From: JBDWFY01 sp965275915
Lineage (GTDB): Bacteria; Pseudomonadota; Alphaproteobacteria; Rhizobiales; Stappiaceae
Assembly: GCA_965275915.1 (NCBI GenBank)
Contig: CBDHYI010000005.1
Location: 496,001 to 560,000, forward strand
DNA length: 64,000 nt
Direction: 5' to 3'
Shown: piece by piece, positions 1-9,225 of the stretch
How the letters are laid out: every line of letters begins with the position of its first letter
How positions within the stretch are numbered: position 1 is the first letter of the stretch
Made by a program: the position numbers and the translations under genes
Notes under the pieces: model-generated
The model's database searches: none
The model's input: only the letters and a program-made list of their open reading frames with translations
What the model was told of the DNA's origin: nothing

Positions 1-92
1 CGCTTTCCGTCCTCAACGCAGCGACGGGCAATAGACAGACCGAATATGCCTGCACCCACAATCGCAACATCATAAAGGGGAGTGTCTTTCAT
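1..92 (-). CDS. FAD-dependent oxidoreductase, N-terminus only (partial)
   Basis: Only the first 30 codons lie in the window; the gene runs off the left edge. The start MKDTPLYDVAIVGAGIFG has a Rossmann FAD-binding signature, GAGIFG, at residues 13-18, as in DAO-type oxidoreductases. It is divergent from mnmD, with 58 bp between the starts. In Escherichia coli the MnmD-like methyltransferase and an FAD oxidoreductase are fused as MnmC, so this neighbour could supply the oxidoreductase step of the same tRNA modification. That link is inference from position; the catalytic part is not visible. Confidence 0.7.
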   Translation of the reverse strand, partial: MKDTPLYDVAIVGAGIFGLSIARRCVEDGK

Positions 93-150
93 CTGACCTG
101 CCGCCGGGCTATACCGACCCGGCAATTGAAACGCCTTTGCGGGCACTGTT

Positions 151-864
151 ATGCCAGACGAACCGGAATTGAAATGGATTTCTGACGCTGTACCGCAATC
201 GGTGCGGTTTAACGACACCTACTACGCTCAAGACGACGGTCGGGCAGAGTCCCGGTATGTGTTTATCGAAGGAAACGGCCTGCCGGACCGCTGGGCGCAT
301 ATGGAGTCGCTGCTGATTGGCGAGCTTGGCTTTGGAACCGGACTGAATTTCCTGGAAACCGTGCGTCAGTTCCAAATCGCAGATCCGGAACAAAGTCGGA
401 AACTTCTGTTCTATTCTTTCGAAAAATATCCGCTGAAGCCGCATCAAATGGCAAAGGCCCTCAGTCGGTGGCCCGATATAGCGGCTTTGTCCGCCGATTG
501 GTTCAAGAACTGGGATCTGAAGCCCGGCCTCAATTGTTTCACTCGTAACAATATCTGTCTCACCCTCGCAGTCGGTGACGCAACCTCACTCCTGCCTGAG
601 TGTGAAGACCTATTTGACGCATGGTATCTTGACGGCTTTAACCCAAAAAACAACGAAACCATGTGGACGGAACGGCTTATGCGGCATGTCTTTGAACGGA
701 CGCGCTCATCCGGAACATTTGCGACCTATACCGCCGCCGGATGGGTCCGGAGGAACCTTGAAGCAGCCGGTTTCAAGGTCGAAAAACGCCAGGGCTACGG
801 CAACAAGCGTGAAATGATGATTGGAAGACGCGAGGAAGACCGGCGCCTGAATGAGTGCGGTTGA
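151..864 (+). CDS. mnmD: tRNA (5-methylaminomethyl-2-thiouridine) methyltransferase MnmD
   Basis: A 237-residue protein of the MnmD (DUF752) family, the SAM-dependent methyltransferase that completes the mnm5 group on wobble uridine 34 of certain tRNAs. The SAM-binding motif ELGFGTGLN is at residues 58-66 and the family signature DGFNPKNNETMW is at about 161-172, where the Asp is expected in the catalytic site. The length fits a stand-alone MnmD rather than the two-domain MnmC of E. coli. The ATG at 151 gives the full N-terminal family start (PxLxW). It is divergent from an FAD oxidoreductase gene that may do the partner reaction, and is followed by mazG 87 bp downstream. Confidence 0.93.
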   Translation: MPDEPELKWISDAVPQSVRFNDTYYAQDDGRAESRYVFIEGNGLPDRWAHMESLLIGELGFGTGLNFLETVRQFQIADPEQSRKLLFYSFEKYPLKPHQMAKALSRWPDIAALSADWFKNWDLKPGLNCFTRNNICLTLAVGDATSLLPECEDLFDAWYLDGFNPKNNETMWTERLMRHVFERTRSSGTFATYTAAGWVRRNLEAAGFKVEKRQGYGNKREMMIGRREEDRRLNECG

Positions 865-951
865 GAACGGACCCGTTTCACCTTAGAAGATTGACACTAC
901 GCATCGTGTTTCACCCTCTTCGATCAATTTCAAACCACTCAGGACGCAGTC

Positions 952-1785
952 ATGAAGCCATCCCGCGACATTGAGACGCTCCTTCAGATTATGGCCGCCC
1001 TTCGGGACAAGGAAACGGGCTGCCCGTGGGATGTCGAACAGGATTTTAAATCCATCGCCGCCTACACCATCGAGGAGGCTTACGAAGTCGCGGATGCAAT
1101 TGCCCGGGAGGACCAGGACGACCTGAGAGAAGAACTGGGTGATTTGCTTCTACAGGTGGTTTTTCACGCCCAGATGGCAAATGAGGCCGGGCTGTTCGAC
1201 TTTGATAGCGTTGTTGAGGCGATTACCGCCAAACTCATTCGTCGCCATCCCCACGTCTTCGGAGATGCACGGGCCCGGGAAAGCGGCATGGTCAAACATC
1301 TTTGGGAGGCCATCAAAGCGGAGGAAAAGGAAGAGCGACAGCAACGCAGGCAAAAGCTCGGACTTAAGGACGATGAGGCCGGTCTGCTTGATGACGTGCC
1401 GGTCAACCACCCGGCTCTTATGCAGGCCGTGAAACTACAAGACAAGGCCGCAAAGGTCGGATTCGACTGGCCAAGTTCGACAGAGGTCCTCGAAAAAATC
1501 GAGGAAGAAATTGCCGAACTCAATCAGGAATGGCGAGAAGGACATCGCGATCCCGATCGGATTGAGGATGAATTCGGCGACATACTGTTTGCCCTGGCAA
1601 ATCTTGCAAGGCACATGAAGGTCGATCCGGAAAAGGCTCTGCGTCGATCCAACCAGAAGTTCCGACGCCGCTTCGCTCATATCGAAAAGACAGCAAAAGA
1701 ATCGTCAACGACACTTGAAAACATGGGACTGAAGCGGATGGAGGCGGCCTGGGTCAGCGCGAAAAAATCAGAAGCGGCGGAATAA
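952..1785 (+). CDS. mazG: Nucleoside triphosphate pyrophosphohydrolase MazG
   Basis: A 277-residue all-alpha NTP pyrophosphohydrolase that cleaves NTPs or dNTPs to the monophosphate and PPi, a housecleaning role. It has the two-domain architecture of full-length MazG. The N-terminal metal-binding motif is EExxE (residues 41-45) with EELGD at 60-64. A second MazG domain starts at about residue 180, with EEEIAEL and a further E-x-E-F-G-D-I-L motif near 206-213. The start at 952 follows a short 87-bp gap after mnmD. It converges with hflX, the two stops being 21 bp apart, and no clear terminator hairpin is seen between them. Confidence 0.95.
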   Translation: MKPSRDIETLLQIMAALRDKETGCPWDVEQDFKSIAAYTIEEAYEVADAIAREDQDDLREELGDLLLQVVFHAQMANEAGLFDFDSVVEAITAKLIRRHPHVFGDARARESGMVKHLWEAIKAEEKEERQQRRQKLGLKDDEAGLLDDVPVNHPALMQAVKLQDKAAKVGFDWPSSTEVLEKIEEEIAELNQEWREGHRDPDRIEDEFGDILFALANLARHMKVDPEKALRRSNQKFRRRFAHIEKTAKESSTTLENMGLKRMEAAWVSAKKSEAAE

Positions 1786-1806
1786 CCACCGGACACATCC
1801 TGATCT

Positions 1807-3141
1807 TCAAACAGCCTGCCTGGACATGTTCACGATAAACTGGCGGTAACGCTGACGAAATTCGTCTCCGACCTTGTCAGGCATGCGGACCACAAGATGC
1901 AGACCGCTGTCCGTGTCCTCACGCTCCAGAACTTCACCATACTCGTACAGCCAGGCCAGCGATTCGCCGGCCTCTTCGTGGGGAAGGTCCAGCGCACTGA
2001 CCTGCCGTCCTTTTGTCAGGGCGACCTCAATCCTTTCGGCAAGCGCCTCGATGCCCTCACCTGTGAGCGCCGACAGAACCACCGCGGAACAGTCATTTCC
2101 GTTCCGCGCCAAAAGGTCGCGCCGGCGTTCGTCGGGTAATTTGTCGATCTTGTTCCAGACTTCGATCGCCGGTTTCGCGCTTTCGTCATCCAGCCCGAGC
2201 AAAGCCAGGGTTTCGGCGACATCTTCCGCTTGGGCAGCGCTGTCCTCGTGCGAGATGTCCCGCACATGCAGAATAAGATCCGCCTCAAGCACCTCTTCAA
2301 GCGTTGCACGGAAAGCGGCAACCAGATGCGTCGGCAGATCTGAGATAAATCCCACCGTATCGGACAAGATCACTTCCTCGCCATGGGGCAGTTTGATCTT
2401 GCGCAGCGTGGGGTCGAGCGTTGCGAACAAAAGGTCTTTGGCAAACACCGTTGATCGGGTCATGCGGTTGAACAATGTCGATTTGCCTGCGTTCGTATAT
2501 CCAACAAGGGCAACAACCGGATGCGGAATTTTTTTCCGCTGCTTCCTATGCAGGCCACGCGTGCGCTTTACCTGCTCAAGTTCACGTTCAAGACGCCCGA
2601 TGCGATCCTGAATCTGACGTCTGTCCGCTTCAATCTGGGTTTCACCGGGGCCACCCATGAAACCGAAGCCCCCGCGTTGCCGTTCCAGGTGGGTCCAACT
2701 GCGCACAAGCCGGCTTTTATGCCAGTTCAGGTGCGCCAGTTCGACCTGAAGACGGCCTTCCTTAGTGCGCGCTCTTTCGCCGAAAATCTCCAGAATCAAC
2801 CCGGTTCGATCCAGAACTTTGCACTTCCATTCCCGTTCGAGGTTTCTCTGCTGGATCGGTGTCAAGGGGTGGTCGACAATCACCAGTTCGACGTCACGGG
2901 AAGCGATAATACCCGCAAGCTCCTCAACCTTGCCGCCTCCAAGCAATGTTGCCGGCTTAACCCGCGAGACGCGCGCAACATCGCTGAATACAATGTCAAG
3001 ATTGATGGCCGCCGCGAGGCCGACTGCTTCCTCCAGCCGTGCCTCAGGACTTCTGTGGTGGGCACGCCCGCGTTCCTGCGCGGCCTGAGCCAGCGCATTA
3101 CGATCCGTTAAATGCGGTACGATAACAAGTGCAGGGGTCAA
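1807..3141 (-). CDS. hflX: GTPase HflX
   Basis: A 444-residue ribosome-associated GTPase of the HflX family, which splits stalled or heat-damaged 70S ribosomes. The N-terminal HflX domain contains TLLGGGKVEEL (residues 65-75), and the Gly-rich segment GGFGFMGGPGETQIE is at 157-171. The G1 motif GYTNAGKST is at 214-222 and the G3 motif DTVGFI follows. No in-frame ATG exists near the N-terminus. The reading frame is closed by a stop 12 codons upstream, and a TTG at 3141 is preceded by GGAG at 7 nt spacing, so TTG is the best start. It lies downstream of hfq on the same strand, with a stem-loop in the gap. Confidence 0.94.
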   Translation of the reverse strand: MTPALVIVPHLTDRNALAQAAQERGRAHHRSPEARLEEAVGLAAAINLDIVFSDVARVSRVKPATLLGGGKVEELAGIIASRDVELVIVDHPLTPIQQRNLEREWKCKVLDRTGLILEIFGERARTKEGRLQVELAHLNWHKSRLVRSWTHLERQRGGFGFMGGPGETQIEADRRQIQDRIGRLERELEQVKRTRGLHRKQRKKIPHPVVALVGYTNAGKSTLFNRMTRSTVFAKDLLFATLDPTLRKIKLPHGEEVILSDTVGFISDLPTHLVAAFRATLEEVLEADLILHVRDISHEDSAAQAEDVAETLALLGLDDESAKPAIEVWNKIDKLPDERRRDLLARNGNDCSAVVLSALTGEGIEALAERIEVALTKGRQVSALDLPHEEAGESLAWLYEYGEVLEREDTDSGLHLVVRMPDKVGDEFRQRYRQFIVNMSRQAV

Positions 3142-3152
3142 GTTAATACTCC

Positions 3153-3175
3153 GACGGTTCTGGCAACCGTCTTTT
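3153..3175 (+). terminator. Stem-loop with T-run between hfq and hflX
   Basis: GACGGTT (3153-3159), a 5-nt loop CTGGC and AACCGTC (3165-3171) form a perfect 7-bp stem followed on the + strand by TTTTT. It looks like an intrinsic terminator for + strand transcription, antisense to hflX. Read on the minus strand, the same hairpin sits in the hflX leader directly next to its GGAG Shine-Dalgarno sequence, with the A-run before it, so there it cannot act as an intrinsic terminator. Its biological direction is not certain. Confidence 0.45.
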
Positions 3176-3254
3176 TAATGCAGTTGCTCTCCCGAAGCCG
3201 CCCCGCCGACTCCGGATGATCGTTCATTTCAGCTGAAACAACCCCGATTTTTTC

Positions 3255-3509
3255 TTATTCTTCGCCGTCTTTGGCTGCTTCTTCCGGTTCAAACAGCTGC
3301 ACCGGCTGATTCGGCATAATGGTCGAAATCGCATGTTTATAGACCAATTGCGAATGACCATCCCGGCGCAGAAGCACACAAAAATTGTCAAACCAGGTTA
3401 CAACACCCTGTAGTTTAACGCCATTTACAAGAAAAATCGTCAGTGGAGTCTTATGTTTCCGAACATTGTTCAGAAATGTATCCTGCAAATTCTGCGTCCG
3501 CTCAGCCAT
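3255..3509 (-). CDS. hfq: RNA chaperone Hfq
   Basis: An 84-residue Sm-like hexameric RNA chaperone that pairs small RNAs with mRNAs. It has the whole Hfq core: QDTFLN near residue 9, KTPLTIFLVNGVKLQGVV (Sm1) and the Sm2 motif YKHAISTI followed by MPNQPV. The C-terminal tail is short and acidic, as is usual in alphaproteobacteria. The ATG at 3509 matches the family start (MAERxQNLQD). It is upstream of hflX on the same strand, the order seen in many proteobacteria. The 293 bp upstream (3510-3802) contain no convincing gene and probably hold the hfq promoter. Confidence 0.98.
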   Translation of the reverse strand: MAERTQNLQDTFLNNVRKHKTPLTIFLVNGVKLQGVVTWFDNFCVLLRRDGHSQLVYKHAISTIMPNQPVQLFEPEEAAKDGEE

Positions 3510-3802
3510 TGCTCTTATTGTCCTATTTTCATGAGCGCGGCCGATGCGCTCATATTTTCAATATCTCTTAATCGGTCAAATGGAAGAAATGCATTGCCCG
3601 ATAAGGCCCTTAACACACACTGGCCCGCAATGACCACCCCCGGCAAATACTCAACTGGAGTGTATCCCGGAAAAGTTGAAGCACATTTGCGACAAAGACA
3701 CGTGCCGAACCGAGACCTCACACTGACCACGCGATGCCGTAATCGCGGGAACCGCTATAAACATCCCACATAGCACTTTCTCCGGGATGTTCACCAGCGA
3801 AT

Positions 3803-4666
3803 TCACACTTTAATTCGCTCGGCGTGCTCATGGAAGAGTTGTCGCAACCCGGTCGCAATCGTTCCGGGATGGCCATTGCCAATAACCGCATCGTCAATTT
3901 TTACGACCGGCATGACGACCATTGTTGCCGCTGTCATAAAGGCTTCGCGCGCTTGCCGGGCTTCCTCGATGGAAAAGGGCCGCTCTTCAACCGGGATGTT
4001 ATTGATCTTTGCAACCTGCAAAACCGTAGCCCTTGTGATGCCGCGAAGAATACCGTGATCGGCCGGACGCGTGATCAGCACGCCCTCCTGATTGACAATC
4101 CAGGCATTTGTCGATGCCCCTTCAGTGACGTTGCCGGTCTCATCCACAAACCAGGCTTCATAGGCTCCCGCCTGCCGCGCCTTTTGTTTGGCAAGCACAT
4201 TGGGCAACAGAGCGATGGTTTTGATATCAACCCGATCCCAGCGGTTGTCCGGCAAGCTGATGACGCCAAAGCCTTTTTTCGCATCCGCGTCGCCGGCGGA
4301 AATCGGCACGGACTTAGCGGTCATGACGACCGACGGCACTGTTCCGCCCTTTGGAAAGGCATGATCACGCGGCGCAACACCGCGCGTCACCTGCAGATAA
4401 ACCATCCCGCTATCAATCCGATTCTTTCTGATAAGGGTCTTCATCACCAGTTTCAGCGCAGCACGGGACATGGGCATGGCGATCTCAAGCTCGTTCAAGG
4501 ACCGTTCAAGCCGGTTCATATGCCCGCTCTCGTCAATGATGTGGCCGCGACGAATCTCGCAAACCTCATAAATGCCGTCGGCAAACTGATATCCGCGGTC
4601 TTCAATATGAACGCTCGCATGCGCATGAGGAAGATAACGTCCGTTTACATATGCAAATCGACCCAT
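3803..4666 (-). CDS. dat: D-amino-acid aminotransferase (class IV PLP fold)
   Basis: A 287-residue fold-type IV PLP enzyme, best matched to D-amino-acid (D-alanine) transaminase, which interconverts D-alanine and D-glutamate for cell-wall supply. The proposed PLP lysine is K149 in VDIKTIALLPNVLAKQ, followed by the PLP-phosphate segment EGASTNAW. The N-terminus MGRFAYVNGRYLP and the ED-RGYQFADG segment are typical of the group. Branched-chain aminotransferases and 4-amino-4-deoxychorismate lyase share the fold and cannot be fully excluded, but the DIK-LL-N-AKQ pattern favours Dat. It sits between hfq and trkH, as in other Rhizobiales nitrogen loci. Confidence 0.88.
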   Translation of the reverse strand: MGRFAYVNGRYLPHAHASVHIEDRGYQFADGIYEVCEIRRGHIIDESGHMNRLERSLNELEIAMPMSRAALKLVMKTLIRKNRIDSGMVYLQVTRGVAPRDHAFPKGGTVPSVVMTAKSVPISAGDADAKKGFGVISLPDNRWDRVDIKTIALLPNVLAKQKARQAGAYEAWFVDETGNVTEGASTNAWIVNQEGVLITRPADHGILRGITRATVLQVAKINNIPVEERPFSIEEARQAREAFMTAATMVVMPVVKIDDAVIGNGHPGTIATGLRQLFHEHAERIKV

Positions 4667-4823
4667 ACCCGTTTAACTCCAAAGTCCGCAGCGACCGATT
4701 GTCCCGCCGCGCAGTGCTGCTTTTTGTCGACGACCGGCCTCTCATGTAGCGCCGAATTTCGTTTGCCGCATCAAATAAATGCCGAGTATCGACCATTGTC
4801 AGGCAGTTTGTGCCGCGAAAGCC

Positions 4824-6290
4824 TTACTGAGACCAATACGTGCGGTTGAAGGCGGCAAACAGGACAAGCACTTCCAGTCGGCCCAGAATCATCATGAAGC
4901 AAAGCGTCAGCTTGGAAATACCATCCATACTGGCGAGGGAGGGCCACTCCACCGGCTCGGCATGCATCCATCCGGGCGTATAAATCGTCCCCAGATTCGA
5001 AAAACTGGAAATGCTGGCGATCAGTGCACCCTCAAAATCAATGTCTTCCAGCGCCAGGAACAGCGATCCAAAAGCAATCACAAAGATCGCAACTGCAAAA
5101 TAACTCCAGATCGACTTCATCAGCTGGATGTCATAAGGCTGGCTTCCAAAATGGGCTGCCCTGATCCCGTGTGGATAAATCAGCCGGCTCAACTCGCGGG
5201 TCGCCTGTACCGACATCCCGCCCATCCGGTACTGTTTCAATCCGCCGGCTGTCGAGAAGGTGCCGCCGCCAACAAAAGCAGCGAACAAAATCACGGTCAG
5301 CGGCAGCACGGTAAAACCGTCATGCCGGACCTCAAATCCCGTGGTGGTGATCAGCGAAACCGCGGTGAAAATCCCTTCGCGCAAGGCGGTTAACGGGCTC
5401 AGCACGGACACTGAGCCGGCCGCCCTGAAAAGCAACGCGGCGATAAGGATACCCATCAGCAGCGCCGTACCGATGACATAATAGCTTTCACGATGTTTCA
5501 TGAGCAGTTGCAGACGCTGCTGCATCAGCATTCTGTGCCACAAAATACTGGTGCCGCCGATGAGCATAAAGATGATCAGAACGATTTCGGCCGCCGCATT
5601 CTGATAGGAAGAAACGTCGCCTCCGCGTGGCAGGAAACCACCCGTCGACAGCGTAGACAGAGCCAGGCAAAGCGCATCGAATGCATCAATGCCGCACAAC
5701 AGCAACGCCAGATAACAGACAGCCGTGAAAAGAATATAGGCGGATGACACTTCACGAACGGTGTTGAGAACACGAATGCTGCCACCTTCCTCATTCTGAT
5801 CGATCAGTTTTATGTGGCGGTCGGGCAATCCTCCGATTCCGGAAGGCGCCAGGATCAGAATGATTCCCAAAAGGGTAAAAAGCCCGCCGCACCACTGAAG
5901 CATCGACCGCCACAACAGGATTGGCTGGCCCAAAATCGACGGATCATTAAGGATTGACGCTCCGGTCGTGGTGAAACCGGAAACGGCCTCAAAATAAGCA
6001 TCGACAAGAGGCAGATCGGAAACAACCAAAAACGGGAGAGCGCCAAGCAGCGGCAGGAAAAACCAGGATATTGAAAGCAACAGAAAACTGTGGACGCGCC
6101 AGATCCGCCACTTTCTGCCATGGAGCGCGATATAAACACTCAGGCCGGCAAAGACGCCGAAGGCAGACAGGATCGCCAGATCGAACGCCTGCCCCTGTTC
6201 GCCGAGCCAAAGCGCATAAAGGGCCGGAAGCGCGGCAAATGCCGCCAACACGCAGACCAGTATGGACAGTAAGAACAAAACCCCCGGCAT
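4824..6290 (-). CDS. trkH: Trk potassium uptake channel subunit TrkH
   Basis: A 488-residue, highly hydrophobic inner-membrane protein of the TrkH/KtrB family, the K+ translocating subunit. Four P-loop-like segments are recognisable, including SGFTTTGASI, STLSTGGFLP, LITTTGFEVRH and SSFSNLGTIY; the conserved glycines in these form the K+ filter. The length matches TrkH. The start is an ATG at 6290 (MPGVLFLLS), leading straight into the first membrane segment. It follows trkA by 157 bp on the same strand, so the channel and its nucleotide-binding regulator probably work together. Confidence 0.95.
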   Translation of the reverse strand: MPGVLFLLSILVCVLAAFAALPALYALWLGEQGQAFDLAILSAFGVFAGLSVYIALHGRKWRIWRVHSFLLLSISWFFLPLLGALPFLVVSDLPLVDAYFEAVSGFTTTGASILNDPSILGQPILLWRSMLQWCGGLFTLLGIILILAPSGIGGLPDRHIKLIDQNEEGGSIRVLNTVREVSSAYILFTAVCYLALLLCGIDAFDALCLALSTLSTGGFLPRGGDVSSYQNAAAEIVLIIFMLIGGTSILWHRMLMQQRLQLLMKHRESYYVIGTALLMGILIAALLFRAAGSVSVLSPLTALREGIFTAVSLITTTGFEVRHDGFTVLPLTVILFAAFVGGGTFSTAGGLKQYRMGGMSVQATRELSRLIYPHGIRAAHFGSQPYDIQLMKSIWSYFAVAIFVIAFGSLFLALEDIDFEGALIASISSFSNLGTIYTPGWMHAEPVEWPSLASMDGISKLTLCFMMILGRLEVLVLFAAFNRTYWSQ

Positions 6291-6447
6291 CGTCGTTTAA
6301 CCGTCCGTGGTCCAATACGCCTCAATACCCGAAAGGGCATTCAGCGTCATAGTCGGTGTTGCATGAATCTGCAGGGGATGATCCTTTTGGTCTGTCGACG
6401 TCGGCTTCGAACGCGCACTGTATCCGGCAAATGGACACGGCCGGATG

Positions 6448-7824
6448 CTAGAAAAATTCAAGGCTCACGCGGAACATCTGCTCCACCTGCCGAACTCTAT
6501 CGGCAACCGCAAAGATAACAACCCTGTCCGACGATTGGATCTGGGTTTCGGCGCTGGGCGTGATAACCTCGTTCTTGCGGAAGATCGCACCAATTCGAAT
6601 GCCGTCGGGAAGGTCGATTTCGCTCAGCGGCCGTCCGACCAGCGGTGAGGTCTCGAGGGCCTCGGCCTCTATGATTTCCGCAGCACCGTTCTGAAGCGAA
6701 TGTACGCCGCGAATTCTGCCCTTCCGCACATGCTGGAGGATCTTTGAGATCGTCACCGATCGGGGATTCACATAGGCGTCGATCCCCAGCGCGTGGGCGA
6801 AGGGCGGATAACTGGTGTTGTTGATCAGCGCCATGTTGCGCTGACAGCCCATTTTCTTGGCCATGACGCAGGACAGGATGTTGACTTCGTCATCATTGGT
6901 CAGCGCGATCATCGTGTCGGCAACCTGGGTGTCGGCTTCCCGCAGGATCTCCTGATTGAGCGCACTGCCGTTCAGGATCACGGTGCGTCTTAACTCATCG
7001 GCAATCGTAATTGCCCGGTCGCGCGAAGATTCGATCACCTTCACTTTCGAGCGCGCGTGATGGGCCTCCAGCGTCGAGGCAACAAACATCCCGATGTTAC
7101 CGCCACCTGCGATCACCACGCGGGTTGCCTCGGGCTCTTCGTGCCCGAAGATTCCTAAGGTACGCCGCACTTGATCCTTGCGGCTGACAACATAGGCCAG
7201 ATCGCCCTCAAGCAGCGCGTCCCCGCTTTTGGGCACAAACAGCCTGTTGTTCCGGTAAATTCCGACAACAACCGCGCCAAGATCCGGGAACAGTTCCGTC
7301 AACTGACGCAGGGGCGTGTCCACCACCGGGCAGTCGCTCTGGCACAAGATGCCGAGCACGATCACCTGATCATCGGCGAACCGGATCGTTTCGACCGCGC
7401 CGGGCGATGCAAGACGGCGCAGCACCATCTGCCCCACTTCGATTTCCGGCGAGATGATCACATCGATCGGCATGTGCTGGCGGGAAAACAAATCACTCCA
7501 GTGAGGCTGCAAATAGCTTTGTGCCCGCACCCGGGCAATCTTTGTCGGCACGTTGAAGATCGAGTGGGCAACCTGACAGGCCACCATATTCACTTCGTCG
7601 TACAGTGTGACAGCGATGATCATATCGGCCTGGTCGGCACCCGCCGCGGATAATGTGTCGGGATGAGCGCCATGGCCGACAAAACCGCGCACATCCAGCG
7701 TATCCCGAATGGCGTTGACGAGAGCCGGCGACGAATCGATGACAGACACGTCATTCTGTTCGCCGGAGAGTTTCTCCGCGATGCCATATCCCACCTGGCC
7801 GGCGCCGCAAATCACAATCTTCAT
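6448..7824 (-). CDS. trkA: Trk potassium uptake regulator TrkA
   Basis: A 458-residue cytoplasmic peripheral protein with two tandem RCK units, each a Rossmann NAD-binding domain plus a TrkA-C domain. GAGQVGYG at residues 6-13 and AGGGNIGMF near 236 are the two dinucleotide-binding loops. The TrkA-C domains follow each one, the last ending near VADRVRQVEQMF. It gates TrkH in response to NAD(H) or ATP. It lies 23 bp downstream of ntrX, so it can be co-transcribed with ntrYX, an arrangement repeatedly seen in Rhizobiales. Confidence 0.96.
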   Translation of the reverse strand: MKIVICGAGQVGYGIAEKLSGEQNDVSVIDSSPALVNAIRDTLDVRGFVGHGAHPDTLSAAGADQADMIIAVTLYDEVNMVACQVAHSIFNVPTKIARVRAQSYLQPHWSDLFSRQHMPIDVIISPEIEVGQMVLRRLASPGAVETIRFADDQVIVLGILCQSDCPVVDTPLRQLTELFPDLGAVVVGIYRNNRLFVPKSGDALLEGDLAYVVSRKDQVRRTLGIFGHEEPEATRVVIAGGGNIGMFVASTLEAHHARSKVKVIESSRDRAITIADELRRTVILNGSALNQEILREADTQVADTMIALTNDDEVNILSCVMAKKMGCQRNMALINNTSYPPFAHALGIDAYVNPRSVTISKILQHVRKGRIRGVHSLQNGAAEIIEAEALETSPLVGRPLSEIDLPDGIRIGAIFRKNEVITPSAETQIQSSDRVVIFAVADRVRQVEQMFRVSLEFF

Positions 7825-7852
7825 AAGATGCTATCCAGTTGACCGAACCGGA

Positions 7853-9220
7853 TCACGATATACCAAGCGCTTTCAATTTGCGATGAAGGGCCGAACGTTC
7901 CATGCCGACAAATTCAGCGGTTTTGGAAATATTTCCCCCAAAACGTTTCAATTGCGCCTGCAGGTAGTCCCGCTCGAAAATTTCCCTGGCCTCTCTCAGC
8001 GGCAGGGACATCAGGTGGTCGCCGCCGTCATTGCTGGGAAGCGACGGCAGCATCGAACCGACTTCCGAAGGCAGAAGATCGGCCGTAATCTCGGCATCCG
8101 TTTCAGCACGGGTCAGAATCATCAGGCGTTCCACGTTATTCCTGAGCTGACGCACGTTGCCCGGCCAGTCATGCGTCTGCAAAACCGCCATGGCATCGGG
8201 TGCAATCGCCCTTTTCTGCATGCCGGCCGTCCGCGCGATGTGGTCCATAAAATGATCGACGAGCAGCGGTATGTCCTCCCGCCGCTCCGACAGTCCCGGA
8301 ACATTGAGCGGTACGACGCTCAGCCGATGGAACAGGTCCTCGCGGAAAGTGCCCGCCGCTATCTCTGCTTCCAGATTTTTGGCGCTTGAGGAGATGATAC
8401 GAATGTCGACTTTGACTTTTGTGGCACCGCCGACACGGGTAAACGTCTGCTCCACAAGAACACGCAGGATCTTGTTTTGCGTTTCCCGTGGCATGTCGGC
8501 GATCTCGTCAAGGTAAAGCGTGCCGCCATGGGCTTCTTCCAGAGCGCCGACTTTCTTCTGTTCACCGGCACTGCCCTCCATGCCGAACAGTTCTTCCTCC
8601 ATACGCTCCGGCGTGATTGCCGCTGCATTCAAGGCCACGAACGGTCCCTTTGAACGGTGGGAAAGGTCATGAATGGTTCGAGCAGCAAGCTCCTTGCCGG
8701 AACCGGACGGCCCGATAATCAGAATGCGACTGTTGGTCGGCGCAATCTTCTCGATATTCTGCCGAAGCTGATTGACGGTCGATGTTCCGCCGATAATGTG
8801 GTCGACCTCGCCGCTCCGCTCTTTCAGCTCTTTGACTTCACGCTTCAGCTTTGACGTCTCAAGAGCACGTTCGGCGACCAGAACCAGCCGGTCAGCCTTA
8901 AACGGTTTTTCAATATAATCGTACGCACCACGTTTTATCGCCGAGACCGCCGTTTCGATATTGCCGTGACCGGAAAACATAACGACAGGAAGGTCCGGGT
9001 GCTGTTCGCGTACGACATCCAGAATTCCGAGCCCGTCCAGGCGACTGCCCTGCAGCCAGATGTCCAAAATCACGAGAGATGGCCGCCGATCGTTAATCGC
9101 CGAGAGGGCCGCATCGCTGTCCGCTGCCGTCCGCGTTTCATAGCCTTCGTCTTCAAGAATGCCGGACACCAGCTCTCTAATATCAGCTTCATCATCAACA
9201 ATAAGAATGTCAGACGCCAT
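7853..9220 (-). CDS. ntrX: Response regulator NtrX
   Basis: A response regulator of about 455 residues with receiver, AAA+ and Fis-type HTH domains, the partner of the membrane sensor NtrY. The receiver begins ADILIVDDEADIREL-like and the phosphoacceptor Asp is in VILDIWLQGSRLDG. The AAA+ Walker A is GPSGSGKE. The position of the sigma54-contact GAFTGA loop is instead occupied by GMEGSAGEQKKVGALE, so the protein should not activate sigma54 RNA polymerase, as known for other alphaproteobacterial NtrX. The C-terminal HTH is in ISKTAEFVGMERSALHRKL. The ATG at 9220 matches family starts; a TTG at 9229 overlapping the ntrY stop is a less likely alternative. Confidence 0.95.
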   Translation of the reverse strand: MASDILIVDDEADIRELVSGILEDEGYETRTAADSDAALSAINDRRPSLVILDIWLQGSRLDGLGILDVVREQHPDLPVVMFSGHGNIETAVSAIKRGAYDYIEKPFKADRLVLVAERALETSKLKREVKELKERSGEVDHIIGGTSTVNQLRQNIEKIAPTNSRILIIGPSGSGKELAARTIHDLSHRSKGPFVALNAAAITPERMEEELFGMEGSAGEQKKVGALEEAHGGTLYLDEIADMPRETQNKILRVLVEQTFTRVGGATKVKVDIRIISSSAKNLEAEIAAGTFREDLFHRLSVVPLNVPGLSERREDIPLLVDHFMDHIARTAGMQKRAIAPDAMAVLQTHDWPGNVRQLRNNVERLMILTRAETDAEITADLLPSEVGSMLPSLPSNDGGDHLMSLPLREAREIFERDYLQAQLKRFGGNISKTAEFVGMERSALHRKLKALGIS

Positions 9221-9225
9221 TTTGT

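Noticed and set aside
3515..3730. 71-codon frame upstream of hfq
   Set aside because: No family resemblance and its position fits the hfq promoter region.
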